DNA from: Azolla caroliniana
Lineage: Eukaryota; Polypodiophyta
Direction of reading: 5' to 3'
Length of the DNA: 64,000 nucleotides
Assembly (NCBI GenBank): GCA_043228905.1
Contig: JBHGNT010000007.1
Location: 13,826,001-13,890,000, forward strand
A program made the translations under genes and the position numbers. Positions 33,836 through 45,211 of the stretch are shown one piece after another. The stretch's first letter is position 1. Each line of letters starts with the position of its first letter. The notes under the pieces are model-generated. The model was not told where the DNA came from. It did no database searches and saw only the letters and a program-made list of their open reading frames with translations.

Positions 33836-33884
33836 AGTACTAAATTTTTGGCCAAAAGTTGGTACACCGTAGCATGCTTCGACC
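33836..33884 (-). repeat. Right terminal inverted repeat
   Basis: AGTACT, then TTTTTGGCCAAAAG, then GGTACACCGTAGCATGC and TTCGACC at the tip; inverted match to the left end. TAGGA follows at 33885-33889. Confidence 0.85.
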
Positions 33885-35316
33885 TAGGAAAGTTGGCTAA
33901 TTAAACGACCGAGCAACTTCATGGAGCTTGCCCAAACATCAAAGTCACCATTGGAGATGTGCTAATGGAGCAACATTTATTTATCCAAAAGACCTCGTCA
34001 TACCCAGTGATTCTTGGTCAACCATACATCACATCTTCTAGGATGGAGACGAAGGTGCTTGAAGATGGTTCGGCATATGCTAGGATTCGAAGAACCAATG
34101 GTCAAAGAAGTGTTCAATTTCTTACTGTTAGGCAGGAGCATGATAGAAATAAAGAGGAATTACGAATTAACTCATGTGAGCATCATATGTCATCTTATGA
34201 GTCGCATTTTTAAATAGGATCATTGATTGGCAGGGACACAATGGTCCCAAAGCTTTTCTTTCCTTGCAAAAATGTTTTCCAATTAATAAAACAATCAATA
34301 CTTTGTCTAATACAATGGATGGATTTACCTACTACTTTGGTGTGGAAAGTCATGCACAAAATAAAGGGAGCAGGAAGATGTTGGATGCATTGTGCACTTC
34401 AGGGATGATTGAAAGGGATGACATAATTTCTGGTATGTTTCTTGAATATTCAGATGTGGATACAGTCAAAATATTAGAAAATTGCTTAAATGAGAAAAAA
34501 TGCGACAAGAGATTTGTTCATGTAAATTCTGTTGATATGTACCTTCATATTGCTGATTTTATTGAAAAAAATGGTTGTATAGCTAATAGTGAAATAGTTG
34601 GCAATAGCTATCATTAAATGGCTAAAAAAGCAAGTAAAAATAACCATGCAATAAAAGTTAACACTAAATATAAAACAATAGACAAAAAGGTCAAGGCCGT
34701 GGCCATGCATCTACCTATGGATAGTACTGAAATGAAAAAGAATGTCGCGTTTGAGCCAACATTGCAGGATTCTAAGGATATTGGTCATAAGTTTTCAAAT
34801 GCTACTCTAGATTAATTAAAAATTGGTGAGAATGATTTTCTTTTGCCTGTTGAGATACAATGTTTTCGAAATTTGATTGCTAGTCATGGGAAAGCATTTG
34901 CATTTGAGTCGAGTGAAATTGGTTGTGTAGACCCAACAGTTGTGGAAGCAATGATTATATTTACAGTTCCGCATATTCCTTGGAATTTAAGGCCTATCCT
35001 TGTTCCTCGGGCCCAAATACTGCAAGTAATAGTTTTGCTTAAGAAAAAAATAGAAATGGGTATCTTGGAGCCATCAGATGCCCCCTACTCGAATAGATGG
35101 TTGATTGTACCTAAAAAGAACGGTTCATTAAGGTTCATTCAGGATTTGCAGCCTGTCAATAGAGTTACTATTCGAAACGTCAGTGTTGGACCGATTGTAG
35201 ATGCCTTTGCAGAAGCTTTCGCAGGAAGAGCTATATATTCCATGTGTGATTTGTATTCAGGATATGATCAATTTCCGCTTGCTATTGATAGTCGTGATAT
35301 AACTACTATAAGAACA
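33885..35316 (+). pseudogene. Gypsy D protease end and first half of reverse transcriptase
   Basis: LHGACPNIKVTIGDVLMEQH and SSYPVILGQPYITSSRMETK complete the protease and its C-terminal segment after the DNA transposon. A low-complexity linker with NSVDMYLHIADFIE follows; the same motif occurs in gypsy H. RT starts near 34950 with IPWNLRPILVPRAQI, LEPSDAPYSNRWLIVPKKNG and FIQDLQPVNRVTIRN, and reaches YSGYDQF before copia E interrupts it at TTIRT. Several stops are present. Confidence 0.8.
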
Positions 35317-35672
35317 TGTAGAAAGCAGCGTGCGGAAGCAGGTATGAAGACCGAACAGAAGGAAGGAAACTCAGGTTCAATGGAGAGCTTGTGCTTACAC
35401 GGTATACGCAGGAGAGTCTGTACATAAGACGTGCTCAGTGAACACTTTTATACAAGTCCTAGAAGGACTGACCGAAGTACTAACAGTACTTCAATGCTCA
35501 TCAAGAGCTCCTACACTAACTCCCAAATATATTCCTCACGGAATATCTTTCCTAACGACCTCCCGGTTTACGCACTCGGCCTAACCGATCGGTCCCAACC
35601 GATCCGGTCCTCGGCTTCTTCAGCCGATCCGGCCGATGTTGAGCTTGTCTCTCAACACTCCCCCTCAAGCTC
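35317..35672 (-). repeat. Copia E 3' LTR and polypurine tract
   Basis: LTR 35317-35657 (341 bp). On the minus strand GCTTGAGGGGGAG (35670-35658) lies directly before it, the polypurine tract used to prime plus-strand DNA. The LTR lacks 54 bases, including a GA-rich run, that the 5' LTR has between CAGGAGA and GTCTGTACA. Confidence 0.9.
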
Positions 35673-36138
35673 AACTTGAGGCTCTTCGGGATCCTCGGGC
35701 TCACAACTCCGGTTCCTCCTGGCTTCACGCCTCGCTCACGCTCCTCGACCTGTTCGACTCTGCGCACTCCTCGACCTGTCTGCTCATGCGGCCCTTACTA
35801 GCTCTTCTGCTGTTGCGGTGTTGACGCTTCTCCTGTTGCCTTTTCTTCCGCTTGGGCCTTGGTTGATTCAGCGTGTCTGAATCAAACATCCAAACCGACT
35901 TGGCTACCTCCGATCGGTTTTCGCTCTCGTCCGAGTTGGCTGTCTCCAACTCGTCTTCGATCTTCTCGCCTTCGATGGCATCATCTTCCCCATGCGTGGT
36001 TGGCTTCGGCTCTCTCCTGCGGTTGCTCCCCTTCTGTCTGCTTCCGAACTTTTCCGCAGGTCCGCCCTCGGCTTCTTCTGCCGATCCGATGTCGAACTTG
36101 TCAACCGACTCGGTGTCGCGGTGTCCGCTCCGTTCCTG

Positions 36139-39100
36139 CTACCTTGCTTGGTTGTTCGGGACTGTTCTCCCCCTCAAGTTCGGCACGTCAAGGTGACGCA
36201 ACCCGAGCGCACCTGAGAATTGCCGCAACTTGTCTAGACCAAGAGGCTTGGTGAAGATGTCAGCAGCCTGCCGATCCGTCGAAACGTACTGAAGTTCGAC
36301 TTCACCGGAAAGGACACGCTCACGGACGAAATGGTAATGCACCTCAATGTGCTTGGTCCGTTCGTGGAAAACGGGGTTCTTCGCGAGTTGGATGTTGTTG
36401 AGGTTGTCGCAGTAGATCGTCGTCGGATCTTACAACTCCACTTGCAGGTCCTTAAGTAGCCGCTTCAACCATATGGCTTCGCATGTCGCGACAGCCGCTC
36501 CTCGGTACTCAACTTCGGTGCTCGACAGGGCAACTATCAGCTGCTTCTTACTGCTCCACGCGATCGCGGCACTCCCGAGGGAGAACGCGTATCCGGACGT
36601 GGATCGGCGATCGGCGGTGTTGCCAGCCCAATCAGCATCGGTGTAACCGACTAACTGCTCGGCTGCACCGGTCCGATATAGCAGTCTGCGGTCCTTAGTG
36701 CCGCTTACGTACCGCAGTACGCGTTGCGCACACTGAAGGTGCTCCTCTGTAGGTCGCGCCATGAACTGACTGATCACTCCGACCGGATAACTGGGGTCGG
36801 GTCGGGTGATGGTCAAGTATATGAGACTTCCGACAATTTGTCGGAACCTCGTCGGGTCGCATACCTTTCCCGTATCGAGACGAAGCTTGACGGTTCTATC
36901 CAGAGGAGTCAAGACGGTCTTGCAGTCGGCCATCCCGAATTTGAAGAGCATACTCAGCACGTAGTGACGTTGGCTAATCAATATGCCTTTGGGGGTACGG
37001 ATCACTTCGATCCCGAGGAAGTAATGAAGGTCCCCCAGATCCTTCATGTCGAACGATGCCGCAAGCTGGAGCTTCACGCGGTCGATGTCACCTAGGTCGG
37101 CGCCAGTGATGACCAAGTCATCAACATATAGTAAAATACTAACCGGTCTGAGTCGACCTTTCCGGATGAACAGGGAGGAGTCCGATTTTGACGTGGTGAA
37201 GCCCATCCAACGCAGTTGTCGCGAGATCTTCGCGTTCCAGGCATGCGGGGCTTGCTTCAGTCCGTAAAGGGACTTCTTCAGTCGGCATACTATCGAGGAG
37301 TTCGTTCTGGAGTGAAATCCGGGGGGCTGTACCATGTACACCTGTTCCTCAAGGTCACCTTGCAGGAACGCATTCTTTACATCCATCTGATGTAAGTGCC
37401 ACCCCTTGGCCGCGGCTACTGCGAGCAAAACACGGACGGTCGTCATTTTCGCGACCGGCGCAAACGTCTAATCGTAGTCGATGCCATGTTTCTGCGCGTA
37501 GACCTTTGCCACCAGCCGAGCCTTGTACTGGTTGACCGAGCCATCGGTGTTGTACTTGACCTTGTACACCCACCTACACCCGATCGGTTTTACCTCTTTT
37601 GGTGCGTCAACCAGGTCCCAGGTCTCGTTCTCCGCCAATGCGTGCATCTCTTCCTCCATCGCGGCACGCCAATTCGCGTCTTTAGCCGCTTCTGCATAGC
37701 TCTCCGGCTCACGCACTTCCGCTACACGGGTCATGTACGCATAATGATGCGCCATGTACTCGTTGTATCCGAACCGCAAAACAGGATTCTTCTGGTGGGT
37801 AGATCGGCGTAATCTCACATTAGCCGATGTCGAGGCCTTCTCAGTCGACGCGGTCTTCATCTTTAAAGACCCGTCACCGGTTCCCTCGGAGTCGGACTCA
37901 CGTCGGTCTGACTCGTTCCTATCCATGCCGGAATCCGACACCTGCTTCTTCCCTTTCTCTATGCGCCTAAGCCGTCTCCTCGGCTTCCTGCACGGGGAAT
38001 AAACGGTTGAGTCTCCACTACTCGCCGGCTCTTCATCGGACTAGTCGTACCGACTCAGTCGTCCAATCGGTCCACTTAACCGGAGTGAAATCGGACTCTC
38101 ATCGCGGGTCTCGATTTCGGGCTCATCCGGAGGCAACTCGGCCTCACTGACCTCATCGTCAGAACTCGTATTGGCGTCGGGGTTCCAAGTCGGGGCCAGG
38201 TACCAGGACGCGGACTCATCAAACACAACGTCACGGCTGACACGCGCTTGTTTGGTGCGAGGGTTATAGCACTTATAACCCTTCTGCTCGTCCGAGTAAC
38301 CGACCAAGTTGCACTTCTTGGCCTTTGCGTCCAGCTTCCTCCTTTCCTCCTTCGGTACATGCACATACGCAATGCTACCGAACACCCCCAAGTGTCGCAA
38401 GTTCGGCTTCGTTTCGAAATATAGCTCGTGCGCCGACACTTTGTCTCCGATCCGGTTCTGGATGTATACCGCGGTCCTTACCGCCTCGGCCCAGTAGAAC
38501 TTGGGCAAGCTCTTCTCCTCCAGAATTGCCCGTGCCGCTTCCACAACTGACCGATTCTTTCTCTCGGCCACGCCGTTCTCCTCTGGCGTGTATCTACAAC
38601 TGAATTCGCGGCGAATTCCCATTTGTTGTAGGTAACCGTTGAATTGACCGGAAAAGTACTCTTTCCCGCCATCCAACCGCAGGCACTTGATCTTTCGTCC
38701 CGTTTCGGCTTCCACGAACCCTTTGAGGTCCCAGAAACAGTCGAAGACTTCGCTCTTCCTCTCAATGAGGTAGATCCATGTGTGCCGCGTGTGGTCGTCG
38801 ATGAAGGAGACAAAATATCGGCTCCCGCCAAGACTAACGTTTTGTGCCGGCCCCCATACATCGGAGTGTATAAGGTCGAGCTTGTTCCGGCTCCGGTTTC
38901 GCTCATTGGGGAAGGGAAGTCGGTGTTGCTTCCCCAGCTGGCAGGCTTCACAAATTTGTGCCTTTCGGCCACTAAATTTGGGCAATCCGAACACTACCTG
39001 TTTCGTTTGCAGATCTTGAAGCCGCTGGTAGTTGACGTGGCCTATCCGCTTGTGCCACAAGTCGATGTCCGACTCGGTCTTTTGTCCCTTCGCGAACATT

Positions 39101-40455
39101 GTGGTGCCGCCGTCAGTGGAGTCGAGGATGAACATCCTCCCGTCTCTGCGCCCTTGCGCAATCACACGGCCTTCTTCCTCAATGAAGCACCCGAGGTGTG
39201 TAAACCGAACCTCCATCCCTTGGTCGACGATCTATCCAACCAAGACCAAGTTCTTCGTGATTGTCGGAACGTGCAGCACGTTCATGAGTTTCCCTTTCTG
39301 CTCGACATGGCTAAGGGGAACTTCTCCGACATTCGCGATCGGATGCGGAGTGTCGTCTCCTGTTGTGACTACTCCCGGTTGTATCAGTTTTTCAAGGTAC
39401 GAGAACCACTCCTTATGGCTCGTCATGTGGTTTGACGCGCCGGGGTCTACGTACTACACCTCGTCCGATTTCGGGGTGCTCTGTTTCATTGAGTTTGCTT
39501 CGTGTCTCGACACGAAGGCAGATCCTTCTCCGGGTCTCCCGGAGTCTTCGGCGTAGTGCGATTGCTGCCGATTTCCCTTGTCGGTATTTTTGGAACCATT
39601 TCTCTCCGAATCGGCGCGCTTCTTCCAACACTCACTTTCCTTGTGACCTTTCTTGCCACAGTACCAGCACTCCGCGATGGCCTTCCCTTGCCGGTTCTCA
39701 TCGCTTCGACTCCCCCTGTTTCGGGAGGGTCCGGAGTTGCTGTCGGCATCACTTCAGTGCCTTCTTCCTTGATCTCGTTGGCCGCTTCCATTGCATACCG
39801 ACTCGCCTCGTCCGCCACGACCACGGGGCTTTTCTCCCTCCGTGTACAACATCTTGATGTCGGTGTGCATGCTTGTCGACGCACCTGCGTGGTTCTCCTC
39901 TACCAGGAGCATCGACTGTAAGTCGAAAAAGGACGGCGTATTCTCCCGGGTACACACAGCCGTTCGGAACGCTCCGAACTTCGATGCTAAACCTCCGAGA
40001 CCGATCTGGACCATCTCGCTCTCCTCGATGTTCACCTCTATGGAGGCGAGGGAGTCGCAGATATCCTTGATCTTCAAGGTATAGTCTGCCACCGACAAGT
40101 CGCGTTGTCGTAGGTTGCTCAACTCCTGTCGGAGCTGATGCTTCCTGGCTGTGGTGCTCGCGGCAAAAATCTTCTTCAGATTTTCCCACGCACCCTTCGG
40201 CGTCTTTGCATCCCGAACATAGCTCAATAGTTGTTCGCCCACACACGACGCGAAGCAGTACAATACCCTGCTCACTGATTGCTCCCATGACGGGAAGTCT
40301 CTGTGTGTCGATTCGGGTGTCGCGTCATTAGCTCCTTCGACATAACTCCAGTAGCCGTGCCCGAGCAGGTACTGGTGCATCTTGTAGGACCAAGACGCGT
40401 AGTTGGTTCTGTCGAGCTTCTCTGTTGGAAGCGAGCTCGCCATGCCTCTATCCAT
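36139..40455 (-). pseudogene. Copia E Gag-Pol polyprotein: one frame, six in-frame stops
   Basis: From ATG 40455 to the stop at 36139 one reading frame of 1,439 codons covers the whole polyprotein without any net frameshift. Gag comes first (YASWSYKMHQYLLGHGYW), with knuckle CWYCGKKGHKESEC. Protease reads DPGASNHMTSHKEW and pre-integrase CEACQLGKQHRLPF. Integrase has LRLDGGKEYF and RYTPEENGVAERKN, RT has LLYVDDLVITGAD, and RNase H has YTDADWAGN. Internal stops are TGA 39754-39756, TAG 39454-39456, TAG 39232-39234, TAG 38041-38043, TAG 37468-37470 and TAA 36430-36432. By comparison with copia J, three replace Gln or Trp codons by a single transition. Confidence 0.9.
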
Positions 40456-40515
40456 CTTTCTTCTCGTTCTTCTTCGTCAAGTTGTGTCGGCTGCAGAGAG
40501 GTTCTCAACCCTCGC

Positions 40516-40922
40516 GCTCTGATACCATGTAGAAAGCAGCGTGCGGAAGTAGGTATGAAGACCGAACAGAAGGAAGGAAACTCAGGTTCAATGGAGAGCT
40601 TGTGCTTACACGGTATACGCAGGAGAGATAGAGAGAGTGAGAGAGAAGACACAAAAAAATATATTCAACAATAATACTCAGTCTGTACATAAGACGTGCT
40701 CAGTGAACACTTTTATACAAGTCCTAGAAGGACTGACCGAAGTACTGACAGTACTTCAATGCTCATCAAGAGCTCCTACACTAACTCCCAAATATATTCC
40801 TCACGGAATATCTTTCCTAACGACCTCCCGGTTTACGCACTCGGCCTAACCGATCGGTCCCAACCGATCCGGTCCTTGGCTTCTTCAGCCGATCCGGCCG
40901 ATGTTGAGCTTGTCTCTCAACA
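40516..40922 (-). repeat. Copia E primer-binding site and 5' LTR
   Basis: The minus strand has TGGTATCAGAGC at 40527-40516 (initiator tRNA-Met site) directly beside the 395-bp LTR 40528-40922, which begins TGTTGAGAGACAAGCTCAAC and ends CTACA. Confidence 0.9.
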
Positions 40923-43340
40923 GAACACCAATTGGATTGATGCGAATGTGTACATTGCCTCAAGGTGCCACAAATTCAGTAGCACATATGGTGAATGCTA
41001 TGAATAAAATTTTAAGAGATTGTGCCAAAAATAACTATGCCTTTTCTAGATGATGTTCCAATTAAAGGATGCTCGATGAATAAGAAGGATGAAAAACTCA
41101 TGGCGAACGGATGTAGAAAGTTTGCTGCAGACCACATTGATGCTTGTGAAAGAATCCTTTCAAGTTTAGAAGAGGTTCATCTTACATTTTAAGGTAAAAA
41201 ATCTATGTTTGGGGTTCCCGAAGTTCTAATTGTATGGCACATGTGTGGACCCTACGGAAGAAAGTCATCCCCAATTAAGGTAAATGCAATTCTAAATCCA
41301 AAGGATGATTGTAAATCTCTAACATAAGTGTGTAGGTTTTTGGGTGCTTGTGTGTTTTACCGAATTTGGATTCCACATTTTCGCACATGTGGCTGATCCA
41401 CTTTATGGGTTGCTTAAGAAGAATTCAAGTTTCGTTTGGATTAATGTACATACAGATGCAATTTGCCAACTAAAGGAAATGTTGTTGAATGCCCCTCTTT
41501 TACGGAAGGCTAGGTATGATAGTGAACACCCCATCATTGTTATTGTGGATACAAGTCCAATTGAGATCGGTTGGGCTATTAGCCAAGAAGGATCGGTTGA
41601 GATACGCAATTCAATTTGGTGCAAAAATCTTAACAAAACGCCAAAGAGCTTACCCACAGATTAAAAGAGAGTTATGGGGTATGTTAACAGCTATTAAAAC
41701 TAATCGTGAATACTTAATTGGTGCTGAAGTTGTAGTTGAAACAGATTGTCGTCCATTGTTAGGAATGATTTCAAGTTGTGAAACATCTGATATAGCTATG
41801 CTTAGATGGATACCTTACATAAAATCAATATGTCCTGAAATCAAGCACATTGCAGGAACGGATAACCCAGTTGCCGATATGCTCTCAAGAGCGAGGTTTA
41901 AAGGTAAAAATACATTGGTAATGATTGATGAAGAAGATGAGAGTTTTGATTTCTTTTCCATAAATTGTAACTTGAAGGGGTCATGTGATTTGCGTGTTCA
42001 TGTTATTCTTCGTGAATCTGAGTACGAGGGGGAGATGTTACAAATTGGAAAATACTTGAGTACTCATGAGAAAGATGGAACATGGTCAAGGGAGCTATTT
42101 CATAAACTAAGAAAGAAAGCTTATAATTTTTTTCTTCATGAGGGATATCTTTGGAGACATCCAAAAGTTGTGAAAGGGATTCCGCAAAGAGTGGTTGGAA
42201 GAAGGGCAGGTCATCGTGGAGTTTGGGACCACCTATTGGGAATTAAAAGAGAAGTTTTGGTGGGTTGGAATGTACAACGATTTTGTAGATTATGTACAAT
42301 CATGTGAGAACTGCCAAATGTATTTGAATATTCGGCATCGTGATGGCTTGCAACCTACTTATTCTTTATCTCTACATTATAAATGGGTTGTGGATATTGT
42401 AATGATGCCTGTAGGGGTTTGGCAAATGAGATATCTTGTATTGGCAAGAGAAGATTTGACAAATCAAGTGGAAGGCCGAGCCCTAAGCCAAAAAACCACT
42501 TCAGTTGTTTGTAAGTTCCTTCTTGAAGATGTGATATGTAGGTACGGGTGCATTGGGAAGATTGTTGTAGACAGAGGAGAACTAGATTCTAATGAAGCTG
42601 AACAATTTTTTACAAGAATGGGAATTAGATTGTCCTTAACTACGGCATATAACCCTGAAGCTAATGGGAAGGCTGAGCGTGGACATAGCCCTATAGTAAA
42701 AGCTTTGGTGAAAGCTTGTGATGGCAAGATAGCTAACTGGCCTCATCTGTTACTGTTTGCACTATGGGCTGACCGCGCAACTCATAGTTCCGTAATTGGC
42801 TTTATGCCATCAAAATTGATACTTGGTCAAAAGACAATTATGCCAGTAGAGCAATCGGTATTTTCCTGGGTTTCCTTGCCATGGGCAAATGAAATGAGTC
42901 AAGAAGATTTTCTTGCTCTTAGAATAAGACAACTAGAAACAAGGGATGAAGATGTTCAAATAGCTACGGAAAGGATGAAACAATTTCGACAACGGAACAA
43001 AGAAAGATTTGATAAAACTCATCGCCTTCAACCAAGAAAGCTTCAAGAAGGTGATTGGGTCATAGTTTGTGATAGCAGCTTGGAAATCCAACATAGTACT
43101 TCTCGCAAATTTGCCAAAAGATGGTTCGGGCCATATGTCATTAGACAAGTGAATAAAAATGCAACGTATTTCCTAACTGAAATGGATGGAGTTGCTTTAA
43201 AGTTACCAATTGCAAGAGAGCGAATTAAGCTATTCAAGAGAAGGGAAGATCAAAGCACTAACTTCCTCAATGAAGATGACATCCATGAAGCTGAAGAAGG
43301 AGACATTCATTGGCGCATGCCAGAGGATGTGCAGGTCTAG
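40923..43340 (+). pseudogene. Gypsy D RT end, RNase H and integrase
   Basis: RT resumes with PIGLMRMCTLPQGATNSVAH and the catalytic MPFLDDVPIKG near 41040. RNase H follows (IVDTSPIEIGWAISQE, TDCRPLLGM, NPVADMLSRARF). The integrase region is the best preserved: WWVGMYNDFVDYVQSCENCQ ends the zinc module. The core has Asp in WVVDIVMMP, Asp in VVDRGELDSNEA and Glu in YNPEANGKAERGH. The C-terminal tail reads GDWVIVCDSSLEIQHS and RKFAKRWFGPYVI. One long frame runs from 42195 to 43340; upstream parts have stops and shifts. Confidence 0.85.
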
Positions 43341-44743
43341 AGGGGGATGGATCACTTCGTCTCGTTGTAGATTACATGGCTTGAATAAGGTTACAATCAG
43401 AAATAGGTATACACTTCCCCTTATCTCAAGTCTTTTAGAACGGATCAATGGTGCAAGGTTCTTCACGAAGATCAACTTACGGGGAGGCTATAACCTCGTA
43501 CGGATCCAACCAAGAGATGAATGGAAGACCGCGTTTCGCACCAGATATGGGCACTTCGAGTATACGGTCATGCCGTTCGGCCTCAGTAATGCGCCAACAG
43601 TCTTCCAACACATGGCAAATGATATATTCTAAGATCTCTTGGATGTTTGTTTGATCATCTATTTGGATGATCTACGGGTTTATTCGAAAACCCAAGAAGA
43701 GCATGATTCTCATGTACTGTTAGTACTAAAACGACTTCGAGAACATGGTCTTTATGCAAAGCTGGAAAAATGTAGTTTTGGGTGCAACCAGGTGGAATTT
43801 CTAGGCTATATCATTTCCTCGGAAGGCATCTCCATGAACCCAGCTAAAGTCAAAACCGTAGTAGAGTGGCAGACTCTGCGTTCGGTGCGAGATGTGCAAT
43901 GCTTTTTAGGCTTTGCCAATTTTTACCAGAAGTCCATACAGGATTACTCAAAGCTCGTTTTGCCTCTCACACAGCTTACCAGGAAGGGACAATCGTTCGT
44001 TTGGTCTAAAGAAGCGGACATGGCTTTCGAGAGTCTTAAAAAGGCATTTACATTGGCTACAATTCTAGCTCATGTCGATCCGGAAAAACCATTCATTGTC
44101 GAAGCAGACGCATCGGATTTCGCATTGGGGAGCATTTTGTCACAACGGGGTAATGATGAGAAGCTACATCCTATGGCTTTTCATTCACACAATTTGACGC
44201 CACCGAAATCAATTACGAAATTCATGATAAGGAGCTATTGGCAATAGTGAACTTTTTTATGCAATGGAGGCATTTTCTAGAGGGATCCTCTCATCAAGTC
44301 ACTGTATTCAGTGACCACAAAAACCTTGCCTACTTTCAGGACGCTTGTGTCTTAAATCGACGTCAAGCTCAGTGGGCCCACTTCCTCACGCGTTTCCACT
44401 TCAAAATTACATATCGTCCGGGGAAGCACCAAGGGAAGGCAGATGCATTATCACAGCGTTTGTACCTAGCACCGCATCCCAACGAGCCAGCTTTTGATAA
44501 CCAAAAGCAAGTATTCTTGGGACTGACACAACTGCAAGCAACACAGGTCTTTGGCATGCCCATGGATTCCCACGTTATTGATACTATACGTGAGGACTTG
44601 AAGACCAATGCTTTCGCCCAAGCCATTGTAGCACAAATTGATCCCTCTCGAACGTCTTGTTCACAGTCGCAACCACCAGGTATGGACTATCGGCAATTCA
44701 AATTGTTACTCGGACAAGTATGGATGCGTTGGAGTCGGAAAGA
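43341..44743 (+). pseudogene. Chromovirus-type gypsy fragment F: RT and RNase H
   Basis: It begins abruptly within RT at [10 protein letters not shown] (43350) and runs [32 protein letters not shown], then the catalytic LIIYLDDL at 43660. After it come FLGYIISSEGISM, the RNase H start FIVEADASDFALGSIL and, after one frameshift at about 44225, [11 protein letters not shown] and [16 protein letters not shown]. This wording is typical of chromovirus-like gypsy elements and quite different from gypsy D, although the two abut at 43341. Gag, protease and integrase are missing. Confidence 0.85.
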
Positions 44744-45173
44744 TGTTCGGAGTCGGATTGACAGTTCGGATCGATGACTCAGTATATAGTAGAATAGGAC
44801 ATAGTTAGTTACGAATTTTGTAATTCTTGATAATTATAGGCAGTAGGATTTCTTAATGAGAAAAGACCTTCGGGTTACCTATAAAAGGAACCAAAGGCAT
44901 TGTAAAAATCTATCGTTGTATTTAGTAATATAAAGTTTCGTTAGGAAATCTCTGTGTACGGATTGCTTCTTGCCATCTATTTCTTTCTGTCTAAACTATA
45001 TTACATAAGTCACAATGTCGGTGTCTGTTATCACCGATAAGTTTACAGATAATTCGCATCTATTCATTTAACCACAACTTCTTGATAGAACGTTCGGTAC
45101 GAACGTTCGTCTTATACTGTGTCGGCAAAATAGCAATTGTCGACCGAACAACATAGGATAATTTTGGCACGCC
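44744..45173 (+). repeat. Gypsy G 5' LTR and primer-binding site
   Basis: LTR 44744-45150 starts TGTTCGGAGTCGG and ends GTCGACCGAACA, an inverted match. It has a TATA box CCTATAAAAGG at 44876. TGGCACGCC at 45165-45173 is the likely primer-binding site; gypsy C has the same core just inside its LTR. With only one LTR present, the exact ends are uncertain by a few bases. Confidence 0.75.
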
Positions 45174-45211
45174 CGGTTACAGCTGCACATAGCAGAGAAC
45201 AAGACGAATGG

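Larger units (their letters stand above)
22436..33884. mobile_element. 11.4-kb TIR DNA transposon with transposase and RING-finger genes
   Basis: The left end (from 22437) and the reverse complement of the right end (33884 down) match in 23 of 24 bases: GGTCGAAGCA, then C or T, then GCTACGGTGTACC. Further matching blocks TTTTGGCCA and AGTACT follow. TAGGA flanks the element at 22431-22435 and 33885-33889. The left copy has one extra G, so a 5- or 6-bp duplication is possible. It interrupts the gypsy D protease. Inside are two convergent spliced genes, a small broken ORF and several tandem repeats. I cannot assign the superfamily by eye. Confidence 0.85.
35317..40922 (-). mobile_element. Copia E: young full-length Ty1/copia inserted in gypsy D
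   Basis: LTRs at 35317-35657 and 40528-40922 flank a complete gag-protease-integrase-RT-RNase H region. The 5-bp duplication GAACA (35312-35316, 40923-40927) is perfect, and removing the element restores the gypsy D RT frame (IRTPIGLMRM). The two LTRs differ by three transitions over 341 aligned bases, plus a 54-bp block missing from the left one. That indicates a recent insertion. It is the same family as copia B and J. Confidence 0.95.
19865..43340 (+). mobile_element. Gypsy D: Ty3/gypsy coding region split by three insertions
   Basis: Gag (19867-20679, 21482 on), protease (to 22435 and from 33885), RT (34843-35316 and 40928 on), RNase H and integrase (to 43340) are collinear once the solo LTR, the DNA transposon and copia E are removed. 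That leaves about 5.6 kb. At two of the three joins the protein frame is restored exactly (zinc knuckle at the solo LTR, RT at copia E). No 3' LTR follows; at 43341 the sequence switches to a different chromovirus fragment. Gypsy H (51555-53700) belongs to the same family. Confidence 0.85.
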
